From Cercophora sp. LCS_1 (lineage: Eukaryota; Ascomycota; Sordariomycetes; Sordariales; Lasiosphaeriaceae): 64,000 nucleotides of DNA. The stretch is from assembly GCA_036250225.1 (NCBI GenBank), contig JAPZLL010000075.1, positions 1-64,000 on the forward strand. Reading direction: 5' to 3'. Below are positions 44,266-55,544 of the stretch, one piece after another; the first letter of the stretch is position 1, and each line of letters begins with the position of its first letter. The notes under the pieces were generated by a model, which saw nothing but the letters and a program-made list of their open reading frames with translations, did no database searches and was not told the origin of the DNA. A program made the translations under genes and the position numbers.

Positions 44266-45825
44266 GATGATATCTTAGGTAGATGGTAACTTATAGCCGT
44301 TCCTTCACACTGCGCGCGCATCTGTGTGTGGCCGTGCACCGCCATCACCATCTCCGCGGAGGATGCCGTCGCCGGACTTGGTGGTTGAAGCTATCGCCAA
44401 TTGCAATGGACAACATTAGTCTCACAAGAACAGAGGAGCGCGCAACGCCAGAACCAATTGAGAATGCCAACTTGAGCGATGAATAAGTACGCAGCGGTGT
44501 CTTGCGACGCCGCACGACCGCAACACTTCCGCCTTCCAGTGTCAAGGCATATGTTTCTGAGGGGGCCACCATTGAAGAACCTTTGACTCTCGCGTGCAAT
44601 TACCGCCAGCCCAACCCATGCAATACCAAATATTTACCCGCAGGTAGTAGACGAGGAAAGGATTTGGGGGGTAGAAGTTTTATGGGCACTATTTATAGGA
44701 CTTACGAGCCAACAATTGCCAAAGGGTCTTCAATGGGGATGCCCTCAGTCACACGAACCTATTGCTAAGAAGCGGAACGGTCGGGGGTCTTGGACACCCT
44801 ACCTTGGCCCATTTGCCCCCGTGTCAATATCGCGCCATCGCCGTAAACACACCTTATTTGGTGTTGTTGATGCTGGGCTGCTACCTGCGGCTGTGACATG
44901 ATCGCCGTATACGTGTGCTGACTTGAAGGCGGCGTGCCTGCAAATCCGCCAAACTGCTGTTGCGGCAACACCCGTTGTTATGAAGGCATCACCGGCCGGA
45001 GGAGCTGCAGAGGCGGGGGTTGCAACTGGCTTGGAGCCGCCGCGTGGCCGCTGCGAGGGTGATGCTGAGAGGCGAGGAAACCTTGCGATGGCGCCACTTG
45101 TTGTCGCCTCGGCGGCGCCGGTATCAATTGGCGGAGGCCCATCTGGGCTGGCGCGGTGGAAAGAGGAGGTCGCTGGCCGCCATAAACTTGCTCAAGGCCA
45201 AAGGCGGCTTCCTCTTGAAAGGCTCGCTTTTGCGCGCGCGTTTGTGTACTCGCTTTGCTTGGCCGAGGCGGTTCGTGGTGAGAAGGCACGCGATTGTTAT
45301 CCTCTCGATCTCGGTCGCGGGGTTTGGCCGATTGCCGTGATGGCCGGAAGCCGAGAGGGTGTTGTTCGTAACGCTAGGGATTGAGGAGGTGGCCGTCGGT
45401 GTTACCATGGTCGGTATGGCCGTGGTCGATGAAGGCGGCGGCGGCTTCTTGAGCTGGAACAGCCTCGTTACGGGGACGTCGTCGGAGGCCTCGGCGGACG
45501 GTGGGATCCTGAATTGCTGATAATCATCAGTTGAAGCTATCACAAGTGCGGGGTTTGGGGGTATTATAGGAGAAGCCCAAATATACTATGCCTCACAACC
45601 GTTTGATGCTGCGGTGGTAAATTCGCCATGTGGTCTTTTTTGTACCATCTCAGGTTTGGAGTCGGACTCTTTCGTCATACCACTTGCCTGTGGCCGTGCG
45701 GCTCAGGAACAGCCGAAAAATGACCTGATGCGGACGGACCCCACAATCGCCGCAACACCGCAAAGTTTCACGACATCAAACATCGCGTCACCACGCCACC
45801 CCCCAACACTCCTGATCCCGATCAA
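44266..45825. other. spacer with a possible decayed Gln/Pro-rich gene on the minus strand
   Basis: Between 45543 and 44765 three successive minus-strand frames read like one low-complexity protein: TRLFQLKKPPPPSS, then QKRAFQEEAAFGLEQVYGGQ, then LPQQQFGGFAGTPPSSQHTY. I found no introns to link them, so it may be a frameshifted remnant. The rest is the 3' flank of the nuclease-like gene and the promoter of SLU7. Confidence 0.3.
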
Positions 45826-47058
45826 ATGCCTCCACCGAATCGACCAGAGCAACAGCCGACTGGCGCCAATAGCACCCCGGTTGGCGGTGCCGGTGCAGCG
45901 CGAAAGGAAGACAACATCTACATTCCGTCGTACATCAGCAAACAGCCGTTTTACGTCCAAGGCCTCGACGACCAGGACGACTCGCTCAAGCATCAACGTT
46001 CGCGCGCCGCCGAGGAAGAAGAAAAGACATCCCTCGCGCTCAAAGGCCGCAAGGGGCCCGCGCGGACAAAATGGGTCAAAGGCGCCTGCGAAAACTGCGG
46101 CGCAAAGGGCCACCAGAAAAAGGACTGCCTCGAGCGGCCGCGGAAAATCGGCGCCAAGTGGTCAGGGCGAGACATCCAAGCCGACCGGGCAGTCCACGAG
46201 GTGAAGCAGGGATACGAGGCCAAGCGCGATGTCTACCAGACCTACGACCCCAAACAATACCAGGAGGTGGTGGAGGAGTACAACATGGTGGAGGAGGCCC
46301 GACGGCAGCTGGTGGAAGCCAAGACCGAGGGCAACGGAGAGGCCAAAGACGAGAACGGCGAGGGGGCAAGGAACGAGTACGAAGAGGGCTTCAAGTACGC
46401 CGAGGAGTCCGAGATGGGGCGCGACAAGTCCATCAAGCAGTCGATGCGAATACGCGAGGACACGGCAAAGTATCTGCTCAACCTGGACTCGGACTCTGCC
46501 AAGTACAACCCCAAGAAGCGCGCCCTCGTCGATGCGGGTGCCATAGCAGACAAGTCGGCCGCTCTGTTTGCCGAGGAGAGCTTCCTGCGGGCGTCGGGCG
46601 AGGCCGCCGAGTTTGAAAAGGCTCAGAGGTATGCTTGGGAGGCGCAGGAGTCCAGGGGCGACACCAGTCTGCATCTGCAGGCCAATCCGACGGCGGGCGC
46701 CCTGTTACGGAAGAAAGAGACAGAGGAACGGGAGGCAAAACGGAGGAAAAAGGCCGAGATGTTGGCAAGTCAGTACGGCGAGCAAGCTGTGGTGCATGAG
46801 GCTCTCCAGAGGGTGACTGTCACCGAGAACGAAACCTACGTCGAGTATGACGAGGCCGGTCTCATCAAGGGGGCGCCGAGGAAGGCAGCCAAGTCGAAAT
46901 ACCCCGAGGACGTCCTCATCAACAACCACACGACCGTCTGGGGAAGCTGGTGGTCAGACTTCAAATGGGGGTATGCCTGCTGTCACTCGGCCATCAAGAA
47001 CAGTTACTGCACGGGAGACGTTGGCAAGGAGGCAAAGAAGGCGGTCTGGGAGGCGTAG
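45826..47058 (+). CDS. SLU7: pre-mRNA splicing factor Slu7
   Basis: A single exon of 410 residues starting MPPPNRPEQQ. It has the Slu7 hallmarks in order: IYIPSYISKQPFYV near residue 28, a CCHC zinc knuckle (CENCGAKGHQKKDC) at about 87-100 followed by ERPRKIGAKW, then DVYQTYDPKQYQEV, and YLLNLDSDSAKYNPKKRAL with the C-terminal block VWGSWW and GYACCHSAIKNSYC. Slu7 acts in the second catalytic step of splicing, helping 3' splice-site selection and docking of the 3' exon in the spliceosome. Length matches fungal orthologues. It converges on RPS9 with a 234-bp gap. Confidence 0.95.
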   Translation: MPPPNRPEQQPTGANSTPVGGAGAARKEDNIYIPSYISKQPFYVQGLDDQDDSLKHQRSRAAEEEEKTSLALKGRKGPARTKWVKGACENCGAKGHQKKDCLERPRKIGAKWSGRDIQADRAVHEVKQGYEAKRDVYQTYDPKQYQEVVEEYNMVEEARRQLVEAKTEGNGEAKDENGEGARNEYEEGFKYAEESEMGRDKSIKQSMRIREDTAKYLLNLDSDSAKYNPKKRALVDAGAIADKSAALFAEESFLRASGEAAEFEKAQRYAWEAQESRGDTSLHLQANPTAGALLRKKETEEREAKRRKKAEMLASQYGEQAVVHEALQRVTVTENETYVEYDEAGLIKGAPRKAAKSKYPEDVLINNHTTVWGSWWSDFKWGYACCHSAIKNSYCTGDVGKEAKKAVWEA

Positions 47059-47292
47059 CTGTAGTCATCATGATACCCGCAGACTCATTCATCACTGCGC
47101 ACTTCAACGCTGAACGCGCTTCACTGACTAACGGCCAACGTGTCATTCGGCACTTTGTGCCAATCCTCGATGCATTGCACCCGAAACTACAAACGCCGTG
47201 ATAGCATGCCTGTAGAGGCCAAATGAACCCGCCGAAACCCGTTTTTCGCAGCCTGTGCCGTGCACTCCGGTAACCCTGCCCAAGATGAATAT

Positions 47293-48052
47293 TTACTCCT
47301 CATCCTCCTCAGCATCATCGTCACCCTTCTCAGCAGCCTTGGCCTTCTTTCTGCGGACACGGCCGGGGCGGCCGCCACCAAAGGGCGAGGTGAGGGCAAA
47401 GTCAATGTGCTTCTGCGATTCGAGACGGACGATGAACGAAGGGACGTTGACGATCTGCTTGCCGACGCGGATGTGGCGCTGGCGGATGAGGACACGAGCG
47501 TGGTGGATCGACTTGGCGAGGCCGAGCTTGTAGACGCAGGTCTGGAGGCGGCGCTCCAAGAAATCCTCGGCCTTGAGGGCAAGGACGTAATCGAGCTTCA
47601 TGCGGGACTCGTCGAGCACACCGACGCGCACGAGGCGGCGAATGAGAGCATTGCCCTCGAAGAGACGCTTGGGGTCCTTCTCGTCGAGAGTGAGAAGCTC
47701 ACTGCGGCTGTTAGTTTTGTTGGCAAGCGGGATCGCCAAACGTACCGGGCAGCACGACGAATCTTGGAGAGGGTGAGGAGCACACGCCAGACCTCACGCT
47801 TGTTGCGGAGACCGTACTCGCCGACGAGCTTCAACTCGGAGTCCCTGGGAGTCCGAAGTCAGTCCAAGATCACAATCGACATGAGCAGAGGCAAGCTCGT
47901 GCTCAGTGGCCGGTGACGCAGGCGTGCCGCAGAGCCATATGAGCTGCTGCGCAGAGGCCGCTGGGAAAAGTCGAGAATCAAACGCACAATCGGGCGGCCT
48001 CGAAGGGGCGACGGGGGACCTTGGCGGTCTTGGAGTAAGAGAGAGGCGCCAT
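47293..48052 (-). CDS. RPS9: 40S ribosomal protein S9 (uS4)
   Basis: Three exons read leftward: 48052-47988 (donor GTGCGT), 47844-47746 (acceptor CCCAG, donor GTACGT) and 47701-47293 (acceptor CGCAG), 190 residues. The start is MAPLSYSKTAKVPRRPFE. The exon 2 to 3 join uses the second of two nearby AGs, giving RRAARELLTLDEKDP as in the family; the first would insert two residues. The S4 RNA-binding domain (RRLQTCVYKLGLAKSIHHAR, VGKQIVNVPSFIVR) and the SPFGGGRPGRV block are complete, with an acidic tail. It binds 18S rRNA in the small-subunit body and supports decoding accuracy. It is divergent from RPL21. Confidence 0.96.
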
Positions 48053-48342
48053 TGTTGGGTGTTGCGGCTTTCGAAGTCGTCGTCGTGATCTTCGGAAATT
48101 CGCAAGTGCAGCCGCTTGGAGGTGTAGAAAATTGAGGGCAAAGAGGGTTTGTGGTGGTCCGTGCCCCGCCTTGCAACGTGCCCTAACGCTGTGCGGTGGG
48201 GCTTTCGCTTAGTCACCACGATGCCCATCCAAGGCCCCAAGTTTTGCTTCACACAATTTCTTAAATTTGGTTGCAGCCCGGACGCTCTCAACGACGACCT
48301 CACCATCACGATCCACGACGCCCAACTTCACAATCAGGCACC
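48053..48342. promoter_or_regulatory. bidirectional promoter between RPS9 and RPL21
   Basis: The 290 bp between the two start codons must hold both promoters and leaders. It includes a ccctaacgc word and pyrimidine-rich stretches on both sides. Shared control would balance two ribosomal proteins; this is inference from layout. Confidence 0.6.
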
Positions 48343-48926
48343 ATGGGTCACCCCGCAGGTCTTCGTGCTGGTACTAGATACGCCTTCTCCCGGAATTTCC
48401 GGGAGAAGGGTATGATCAGGCTCTCGACCTACCTCAAGCAGTACAAGTAGGTGCAGGGTTCAAGCCGCCGTGGTCGCGATGCTGACAGAGACACAGGGTC
48501 GGCGACATTGTCGACATCAAGGTCAACGGTGCCGTTCAGAAGGGGTAAGCGAACACCCAATTGCGACCGCGACAAAGGCTGACTGCGAACAGTATGGCCC
48601 ACAAGGTCTACCACGGCAAGACGGGCGTCATCTACAACGTCACCAAGTCGGCGGTCGGCATCATCATCTACAAGAAGGTCAAGCACCGCTACATCGAGAA
48701 GCGCATCAACGTCCGTATCGAGCACATCCAGCCCTCGCGGTCACGAGAGGGTTTCCTCCGCCGTGTCAAGGAGAACGCCGAGCTGAAGAAGAAGGCCAAG
48801 GCCGAGGGCAAGCCCGTCCAGCTCAAGAGACAGCCCGCCATGCCCAGGGAAGCGCGCACAGTTTCGGTCAGCGGCGACAACAAGCCCCAGACGGTCGCCC
48901 CCGTCGCCTACGAGACCACGATCTAA
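48343..48926 (+). CDS. RPL21: 60S ribosomal protein L21 (eL21)
   Basis: Three exons: 48343-48446 (donor GTAGGT), 48497-48544 (acceptor ACACAG, donor GTAAGC) and 48593-48926 (acceptor AACAG), 161 residues, phases exact. It starts MGHPAGLRAGTRYAFSRNF. Family motifs follow: GDIVDIKVNGAVQKGMAHK, YHGKTGVIYNVT, KRINVRIEHIQPSRSR and VQLKRQPAMPREA. Length matches eukaryotic eL21 (about 160). The protein sits near the 5S rRNA and central protuberance of the large subunit. The two introns are only 50 and 48 bp. Confidence 0.96.
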
Positions 48927-49527
48927 GGAGGCTTTGGGTGTTACGGGTTCAGAGGGTTGCTTGATTTCTCTTTGCATGGGGTTATCGCGTTCGGGACGGA
49001 AAGATCTCCTGCATGGTTTGGTCAGGGATGCGCACTGCTCATAGGGAAAACAAAATACCATGGCGTGACCAAAGCTCGCCGGGCGCATGTGATGTTCGAG
49101 CCCGAGACAGTCTCGGTGATGTGAGCACGAGGTCATAGAAGAGCCAGACACGTCTGGACACATTGAGCGATGTTTGCGTGCAATCAAGTCGTCAACCAGC
49201 CAGTCCTGTGTGCAATCAAGCCATACCCACCAGTCCCTCCGATGCCCACTGTAATCGATATGCATGTCATCGTTGTATGCACTTATCGAGTTTCGATATG
49301 CATGTATCACATTCTCGATATGCGCCTACAGAGCTATTGTGGGGCTATGAGGTCACCCGCTCACGGCTCGGCTTGACACGTCCACAATTCCGGCACCAAG
49401 AGCTCAGTGTTTGTCGTTCCGAAACTCTGGACGCCGCGTCGATGCGACCCCAGGACGCACATTCTCTGCTCAGGTAGCGGGACGCAGACAGGTCTTTCTG
49501 CGCCTGCCACCCTGCGCAACAGGAAAC
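48927..49527. other. no recognisable gene
   Basis: 3' flank of RPL21 and promoter of the next gene. Three copies of a cgatatgc word occur at 49255-49325. Confidence 0.55.
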
Positions 49528-52414
49528 ATGGGTTGGACGGGGTTCTTGGTTGCCTATCTCCTAGGCGGTATCACCTTCCTCCCGCTGATTGTTGCCGCCG
49601 TTTTTGCCCACGCCCACCTTACGCTTCCCTATCGCCCAGAGGTCGAGAATGCTGGCCCAGCTCCCGACGATCTCATCCAGCCAGGCGACGATGCCGACGC
49701 TCTCAAGGCGGCGCAGGGAGACAAGGATGCCAAGACCAAGGCGGTGCACCATGAGGCAGACGTCGCAGCAGGATACTTTGCGGTGTGTCGCGAGTACACC
49801 CCAATGGGCATCAACGCCAAACCGATAGAGCGATCGACGCCTGTCGGGTCCGCCACCGTGGCCTCGCCGAGTCCAAGTGTCTACCAGACTATGTATCGGA
49901 GCATCTTCGACCGCAAGTCCACGCCGGGCCCCATTGACAACCACAACGCCGTCAACCAGCGACCAAGGAAAGCCGGCAATGTGTTTTACGTCGTCCTGAG
50001 GTGTGTCCACCACCAAACCACGCACAATTCGGGCTAACAATTGTAGACACGGCCATTTGATGCTCTTTGACGACGACGAGCAGCTCGAGGTGCGCCACGT
50101 CGTATCCCTCGCACACCACGACATCAGTATATACTCGGGAGAGGATGTGATCCCCGAAGGAGAGCTGTTTATCAAGCGGAATGCAATCTGCCTATCGAGG
50201 AAGACGGACGGACCCGAGCTCGGCCCCGACGGCCAGCTCTCCAAGCCCTTTTACCTGTTTTCGGAGAACTGCTCGGCCAAGGAGGACTTCTACTTTGCGC
50301 TCCTGCGAAACCAGGAGCAGAGCTTCTCGACGGAGAAGCGGGCGCCCTCACCCATCCAGTTTGATGTTAAGAACATCATCTCGCTGGTTCAGAAGCTGCA
50401 TTCGTCCGAGGAACACATGCAGACAAGATGGCTCAACGCCATGATTGGCAGGATCTTCCTCGGGATCCACCAGACCAAAGACGTCGAGAACTTTATCCGC
50501 GAGAAACTGACCAAGAAAATCGCACGGGTCAAACGGCCTGCCTTTCTCTCACACATTGCCATCAAGGGGATCGACACCGGCAACGCGGCCCCGTACATTA
50601 CGAATCCCCGTCTCAAGGACTTGACGGTAGAAGGCGAGTGCGGAATTGAAGCGGACGTGCGGTATACGGGCAATTTCCGGCTTGAAGTTGCTGCGACGGC
50701 ACGAATCGACCTGGGGGCACGCTTCAAGGCGCGCGAGGTCAACATGGTCCTCGCCGTTGTGCTTCGAAAGCTCGAGGGGCACATGCTCATCAAGGTCAAG
50801 CCTCCGCCCAGCAATCGCCTGTGGGTGTCGTTCCAGCAGGCGCCAAAGATGGAGATGACCATTGAGCCCATTGTCAGCTCTCGTCAGATCACATACAACG
50901 TCATTCTTCGGCAGATCGAGAGTCGGATCAAGGAGGTCATCGCCGAGACCCTCGTTCTGCCGTTTTGGGATGACACGCCCTTCTTCAACACGGAACACAA
51001 GAAGTGGAGAGGTGGCATCTTTCACGACGACACCGTCCAGTCGTCCATCGACGTCGAAACCATCCTGGCCCAGGAAGGCGAGATGGACGACGAGGACGGC
51101 CACGCAGTCCAGGAACAAGACCTCCCGTCCATCGAAAAGAGCCACAGCGCCCCCGTGCTCGATGCCAAGCCGTCTATCGGTCTCTTTGGGAGACGCATGT
51201 CGAACAAAAGCAAGCCGGACTTGACGCCATCCCTGTCGGCGTCCACAACAAGCATCGACCTCAAGACCGACAAGAACGATCTCAAGGAAGCCGTACCACG
51301 GTCTGTCCCGTCGGCCTCTTTCGTGCAGCCGCCCACAGCCATAGTAGGCACCGACGCGACGAACGCCGACATCTTTAAGCCGTCGTCATCGCCGCCAAAC
51401 GAGAGTCCGGCAGCTTCGGCCATTGCAAACTTGTCGGCGAAACCAACACAAACTCCGGTTCCATCACCATTCAAACCTTACATCACTTCCAAGTCGAGTC
51501 GCTCATCCAACTCGTCTCAAGAAGCAATCGAGACGCCCAGCGACCTCGACACTACCCCACAGGCGCGACGAAACACAGCGTCGTCATCGGGGAGCCACGA
51601 AGACAGCGGCGCCAAGTCACCATCGTTGGCTTCTACCCGGGGCTCCATCAAAAGCCAGACCGGGTCCATTACCAGGGGATTGTTTGGCCGACGTGATATC
51701 TCGGCCACCTCGCCGGTCCCCGGCTCACCAGTTGGTAACGACATGCAGAAGCGGACTGCCCTCGCCACCGTTTCCAACGTTGCCGCATCCGCAAAGCAGT
51801 GGGGATTGAGTGCTCTGCAGAGACATGCGAACAAGGGAGCGATGACGAAAGAGGGCCTTACCTCGCACAGCGAGCCACGGGATCTGAGCCAGCCCATGGG
51901 CCGTGGCCAGCCGTTACCTCCACCAGGCACGCCATTACCGATGCCTGACGGGACGGTCCCCATCGCAGTACCCAGGCGGAAGCCAGTCGCCCCGCCGATC
52001 CTCGAGCATCCCGACAAGACCACAGAGCATCGCCCGGAACGGCGTCATCCTGTCCCTCCGCCTCCCCTCCCCAAACGGAGACAGGCCCAGAGCGAGCAGG
52101 CCACCGGGGAGGATAACATGCTCGTCGTGGCAGCGCCCGCAGATTCTGAGCCAACGACACCGCTGAGCGGGTCACATAGTCCGTCATACATGCAGCCGTT
52201 CGTTGAGGACGCAGAGGAAATGCACTCCAGCGTGTTACTGGACGACAAGACGTCTAGCGAAGGGCAAAGCTCCGCTGAAGCAGGGAAACCTGTGGCGGAT
52301 GACACCAGCAAGACCCAAGCAGAGCCTGCGGATGACGATGACTATTCGGCGTGGATGGACGACGCAGAACCTGAAGAGCCCGACGTCCAGCAGGTCAATC
52401 CGATCCAAGCTTAG
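49528..52414 (+). CDS. nvj2: SMP-domain lipid-transfer protein, Nvj2/Tex2 type
   Basis: Two exons: 49528-50000 (donor GTGTGT) and 50047-52414 (acceptor TTGTAG), 946 residues. The start MGWTGFLVAYLLGGITFLPL is an N-terminal membrane segment that would anchor the protein in the endoplasmic reticulum. A PH-like region (about 145-255: GNVFYVVLRHGHLMLFDDDEQ to SAKEDFYFALLRN) precedes the SMP lipid-binding domain at about 280-470 (TRWLNAMIGRIFLGIHQTKD...WVSFQQAPKMEM...VLPFWDDTPFF). The remaining half is Ser/Pro-rich and disordered, with proline-rich stretches. The order TM, PH, SMP is that of yeast Nvj2 and animal TEX2, which move lipid such as ceramide at ER contact sites with other organelles. 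Intact. Confidence 0.92.
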
Positions 52415-54260
52415 GGCAAGCTGCGTTCACGGGGAATATCGGTGGATGGGGCATGAGGCGTTTTAGGGTTTGGAAACAGGCGTATGTAGTATGGTTGGTA
52501 GCATGGCCCGAGCGATGGAGTTTGGCTGAGTATACATACCCTTTTCTCTGCTGTTCCCAACACATGATTTCCAAGTCATTGTCCCCTATGTTGATGACCA
52601 TCCGGCTGGCCATTGCTGTTGTCCGGGTCCGTGACCGTCTTTACCGCCGTCCAACTCCGTCCACCCAAGCTGTTCGCCAGGCCCATGACCGCTTCAGCGG
52701 ACGCGTGGGCTACCTCATTGCAAGTTGTTCGACTGTCATTGCCTGCATGCTGAGGCCTGTTTTACTTTTCCTGAGACACATCCTTCTTCCGCGATATCCC
52801 CGTCGACCGACGCGCGCTCGCTAGTTACTCATGATGAATTGGGCGTGTTTAGATTTCGAATACGCCCTCAATTTTTTTCTTTGAAAAAACAAAAAAAACA
52901 TTGACAACTCCCACACCACGCTGTTTACGCGGTGGCAGGGATTCCTAAAGTCACGTGGAGGCACCAGTGTGCCAGAAACCAAAACGGGGTGCGCGAAAAA
53001 CAGAGCTCAAGTTCACAGCCCAATTTTGCGTTGCGCCACCAGATGCATCAAGGACGGGCCAAACAGAGATATCATACCATGGCAGTTAACTTGGTTCATC
53101 AATCGGGCCGTAACCGCCTCATCCAGCGTCTTCGTAATCATTCGTCGTCACTTGCCTGCTTCCCTGAATTATCCATCCGGCGGAACCACAGGCATTCAAC
53201 ACGGTGGCGTTCAACCACCCCTCCTCTTCCGTTCTTCCCTCAAGCGGCCCCCGCCCTTCCACCGAGCAATGGCAGGCAAGAATTCCCCGGGCGCACACAA
53301 TGCGACTTCACACAAAGGTCGGGAGCTGCACCAAAATAGGTGCTTGGTGATCCCTCTGATCGTATTTCTCATGCGGCAAGGGCTCAATGGGTATGTCTCT
53401 GCAACCTGCAGTTGTTGGTTCAACCAATCTCGAGGTCCCTTAGTCGAGCCGACAGTGCTTGCCACCAATAGAAAGCCCTCCGAATTTCATCGGGGCTGTG
53501 GGCGGGTACAGCAAACGTCCAGATCTTGCATGGACAAGGTGCTCGTGCATGCGGGCGTTGCCAAACAAGTGACACACAGGCCCATCTTACAAAAAAGTCC
53601 TCATCACTATCCCCCTTGCTGTCGTGCTATCATGTACTTTTTGTACAGGGGTCAGCCATCCGGGCGGTTTTTGGCGGGGATCGGCCATTCAGTGCCACTC
53701 TTTTTTGGTCACCCACTTGCCAGGGATGCACCTTGGGCCGATCAGCGAATCCAAAGCAAGACATGCGAATCTAGAGCTTGAGCCAAGCGAGCCCTACACT
53801 TGGCGATGGTGCGTGATCCCACCACGCGCGCGGCGAGCACGTAGCTTTGCTGTCTCGCTCGGTTCCGTTTTCGTGTCGCCTGGAAGCCTTCTCATGTCAC
53901 TTGGGACCTCCTTCCCTGGAGACTAATCCATCGCGGTCGGCCTTGCGCTATTCCAGTCGTGTTGACGCATGGGCAGTCTTTGGTGTTGGGAGGCAGATGT
54001 GAAAAACTGCTCAGAAGAAGGAAACATATGGGCGTCATGGCCGCAGCGAGCACCTGCAGATGGCTGGCCTCCCTGCACCTGATTCGCGACATCAGCGCTC
54101 ACGTAACGGAATGTGACCTTTTGTCTCAGAAATCTCGCCGTGGGCTGTGGACAGGATTTGGAAAAAGGAAGTTGGGGAGCGAGGCATCACATCCACCTGC
54201 CTCCTCAGCGCCAAACTTGACTCTGTCGTTGTCCCTTATAACCAGTGGAGCCCATGGGGC
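52415..54260. other. no supported gene
   Basis: A 270-codon plus-strand frame (52969-53781) and shorter ones overlap without motifs or introns. The region probably includes the 3' untranslated part of the SMP gene. An A/T-rich patch lies at 52870-52900. Confidence 0.45.
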
Positions 54261-54261
54261 A

Positions 54262-54400
54262 ACGTCTCCCTGTTCACCCACATCTTCCTGATCACCCACA
54301 TCTCCCTGTTCACCCACGTCTCCCTGATCATCCACATCTCCCTGATCACCCACATCTCTCTGATCACCCACGTCTCCCTGTTCACCCACATCTCCCTAGC
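54262..54400. repeat. 18-bp minisatellite upstream of the F-box gene
   Basis: Seven or eight imperfect copies of tgatcacccacatctccc, ending 27 bp before the ATG at 54427. The minus strand is open across it (GDVGDQ repeats), which I take as a consequence of the 18-bp period. Confidence 0.85.
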
Positions 54401-54426
54401 AACTTCAGCATCCACTCCAAGGAACC

Positions 54427-55544
54427 ATGGAACACGCACTGGAAAGGATCCCCGCTAAACATAGGCGGTCGCTCCGCAGCCAAGCCCCGAAGAAGAACGC
54501 CTGGAATCCACTGTTCCAGGCACAGGCCGCCCCTATCCGCGCTCTTCCGCGAGGTTACGGGATGCCGCCGCCGTCCTTCCGGCCAACTCACAGGATGCCG
54601 CCGCCGCCCTTCTCGCCGAGTTACGGGATGCCGTCGTCGTCCCTCTCGCCGGGTTACGGGATGCCGTCGTCGTCCTTCTCGCCGGGTTACGGGATGGTGT
54701 CGCCGCCCGTCCCGCCGAGTTACGGGATGGTGTCGCCGCCCGTCCCGCCGAGTTACGGGATGCTGCCGTCCTTCCCTCGCTTTGTTCAGCAGGCCTACCA
54801 GGAGCCGAAGCGGGTGCCCTTACTCGCAACCTCAGACTTCCCGTCGAATGTTCTCAGCAAAATCGTCAGCCACCTGGGCTATCTGGACGTCATTCGGCTT
54901 GCTCAAACAAACCGATGGCTTCACGATCACGTCAAGCCTGACGAGGTGGACGCCGGGAAGAAGGGAGAGTTCATTCTGAACGCTGATATAGGATACAAGA
55001 AGTGCAGCCCCAGGCAAACCATAAGACAGTATTGCCCCGACTTCCTGGCATGCTATCACTGCTTCAGGATCAAGGGATATGCAGAGTTTGAGCGCCCCCA
55101 ATACCCAAGCGACAAGGTCGACAGATTTGCAACCGAGGCGACAAGCAGCGCCGCAGTTGCGCCGCTACAAGCACCGACGCACCTCAAACTCAACCCTTTC
55201 TACGATCCCTCCATCACGGCAACTAGCCTTGCCAAATTACGCCCAAAGGCACCCGTCCGTCTGGCACCCTCGCCGCTAGCCCAAAGAACGTGGGGTATTC
55301 GTCGATTTTGCATCCCTTGCGGAGTGCGGAAGGGCTACTATGGACGGATGACTGTGATCGATGTGCAAGGTGACACGCCAGGGAGGAGGCCGGCAAACAA
55401 GTGGACGTGCAGATGCCCGTGCGTCACAAACACCGCCCTCCAACCTTCATCAACGTGGCTAACTACTTGAGCAGCAGGAAGGTACACAGGGGGAAGCCGG
55501 CTATTCGCTGCAGGGATTGCAAAGCTTACAAGCCCGCTGTTTAG
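54427..55544 (+). CDS. F-box protein with YGM repeats and cysteine motifs
   Basis: Two exons: 54427-55418 (donor GTGCGT) and 55475-55544 (branch CTAAC, acceptor GAGCAG), 353 residues. Residues 38-110 are seven imperfect repeats of about 11 residues (SPGYGMPSSSF, PPSYGMVSPPV). An F-box-like segment follows at about 137-175 (SDFPSNVLSKIVSHLGYLDVIRLAQTNRWL, split here: SDFPSNVLSKIVSHL then GYLDVIRLAQTN). The rest has paired cysteines (CPDFLACYHC, FCIPCG, CRCPRKVHRG, CRDCKAYKP), likely metal-binding. F-box proteins bring substrates to SCF ubiquitin ligases; the Cys-rich C-terminus fits a substrate-binding module, which is inference. The splice restores a CxCP...CRDCKAYKP ending typical of this fungal layout. 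Confidence 0.7.

Noticed and set aside
47704..47706. Alternative acceptor for RPS9 exon 3
   Set aside because: It would insert two residues into the invariant AARELLTL block; the downstream AG gives the conserved sequence.
52969..53781. 270-codon plus-strand frame
   Set aside because: No domain, no introns, unusual composition and no paralogue; most likely chance in a spacer.
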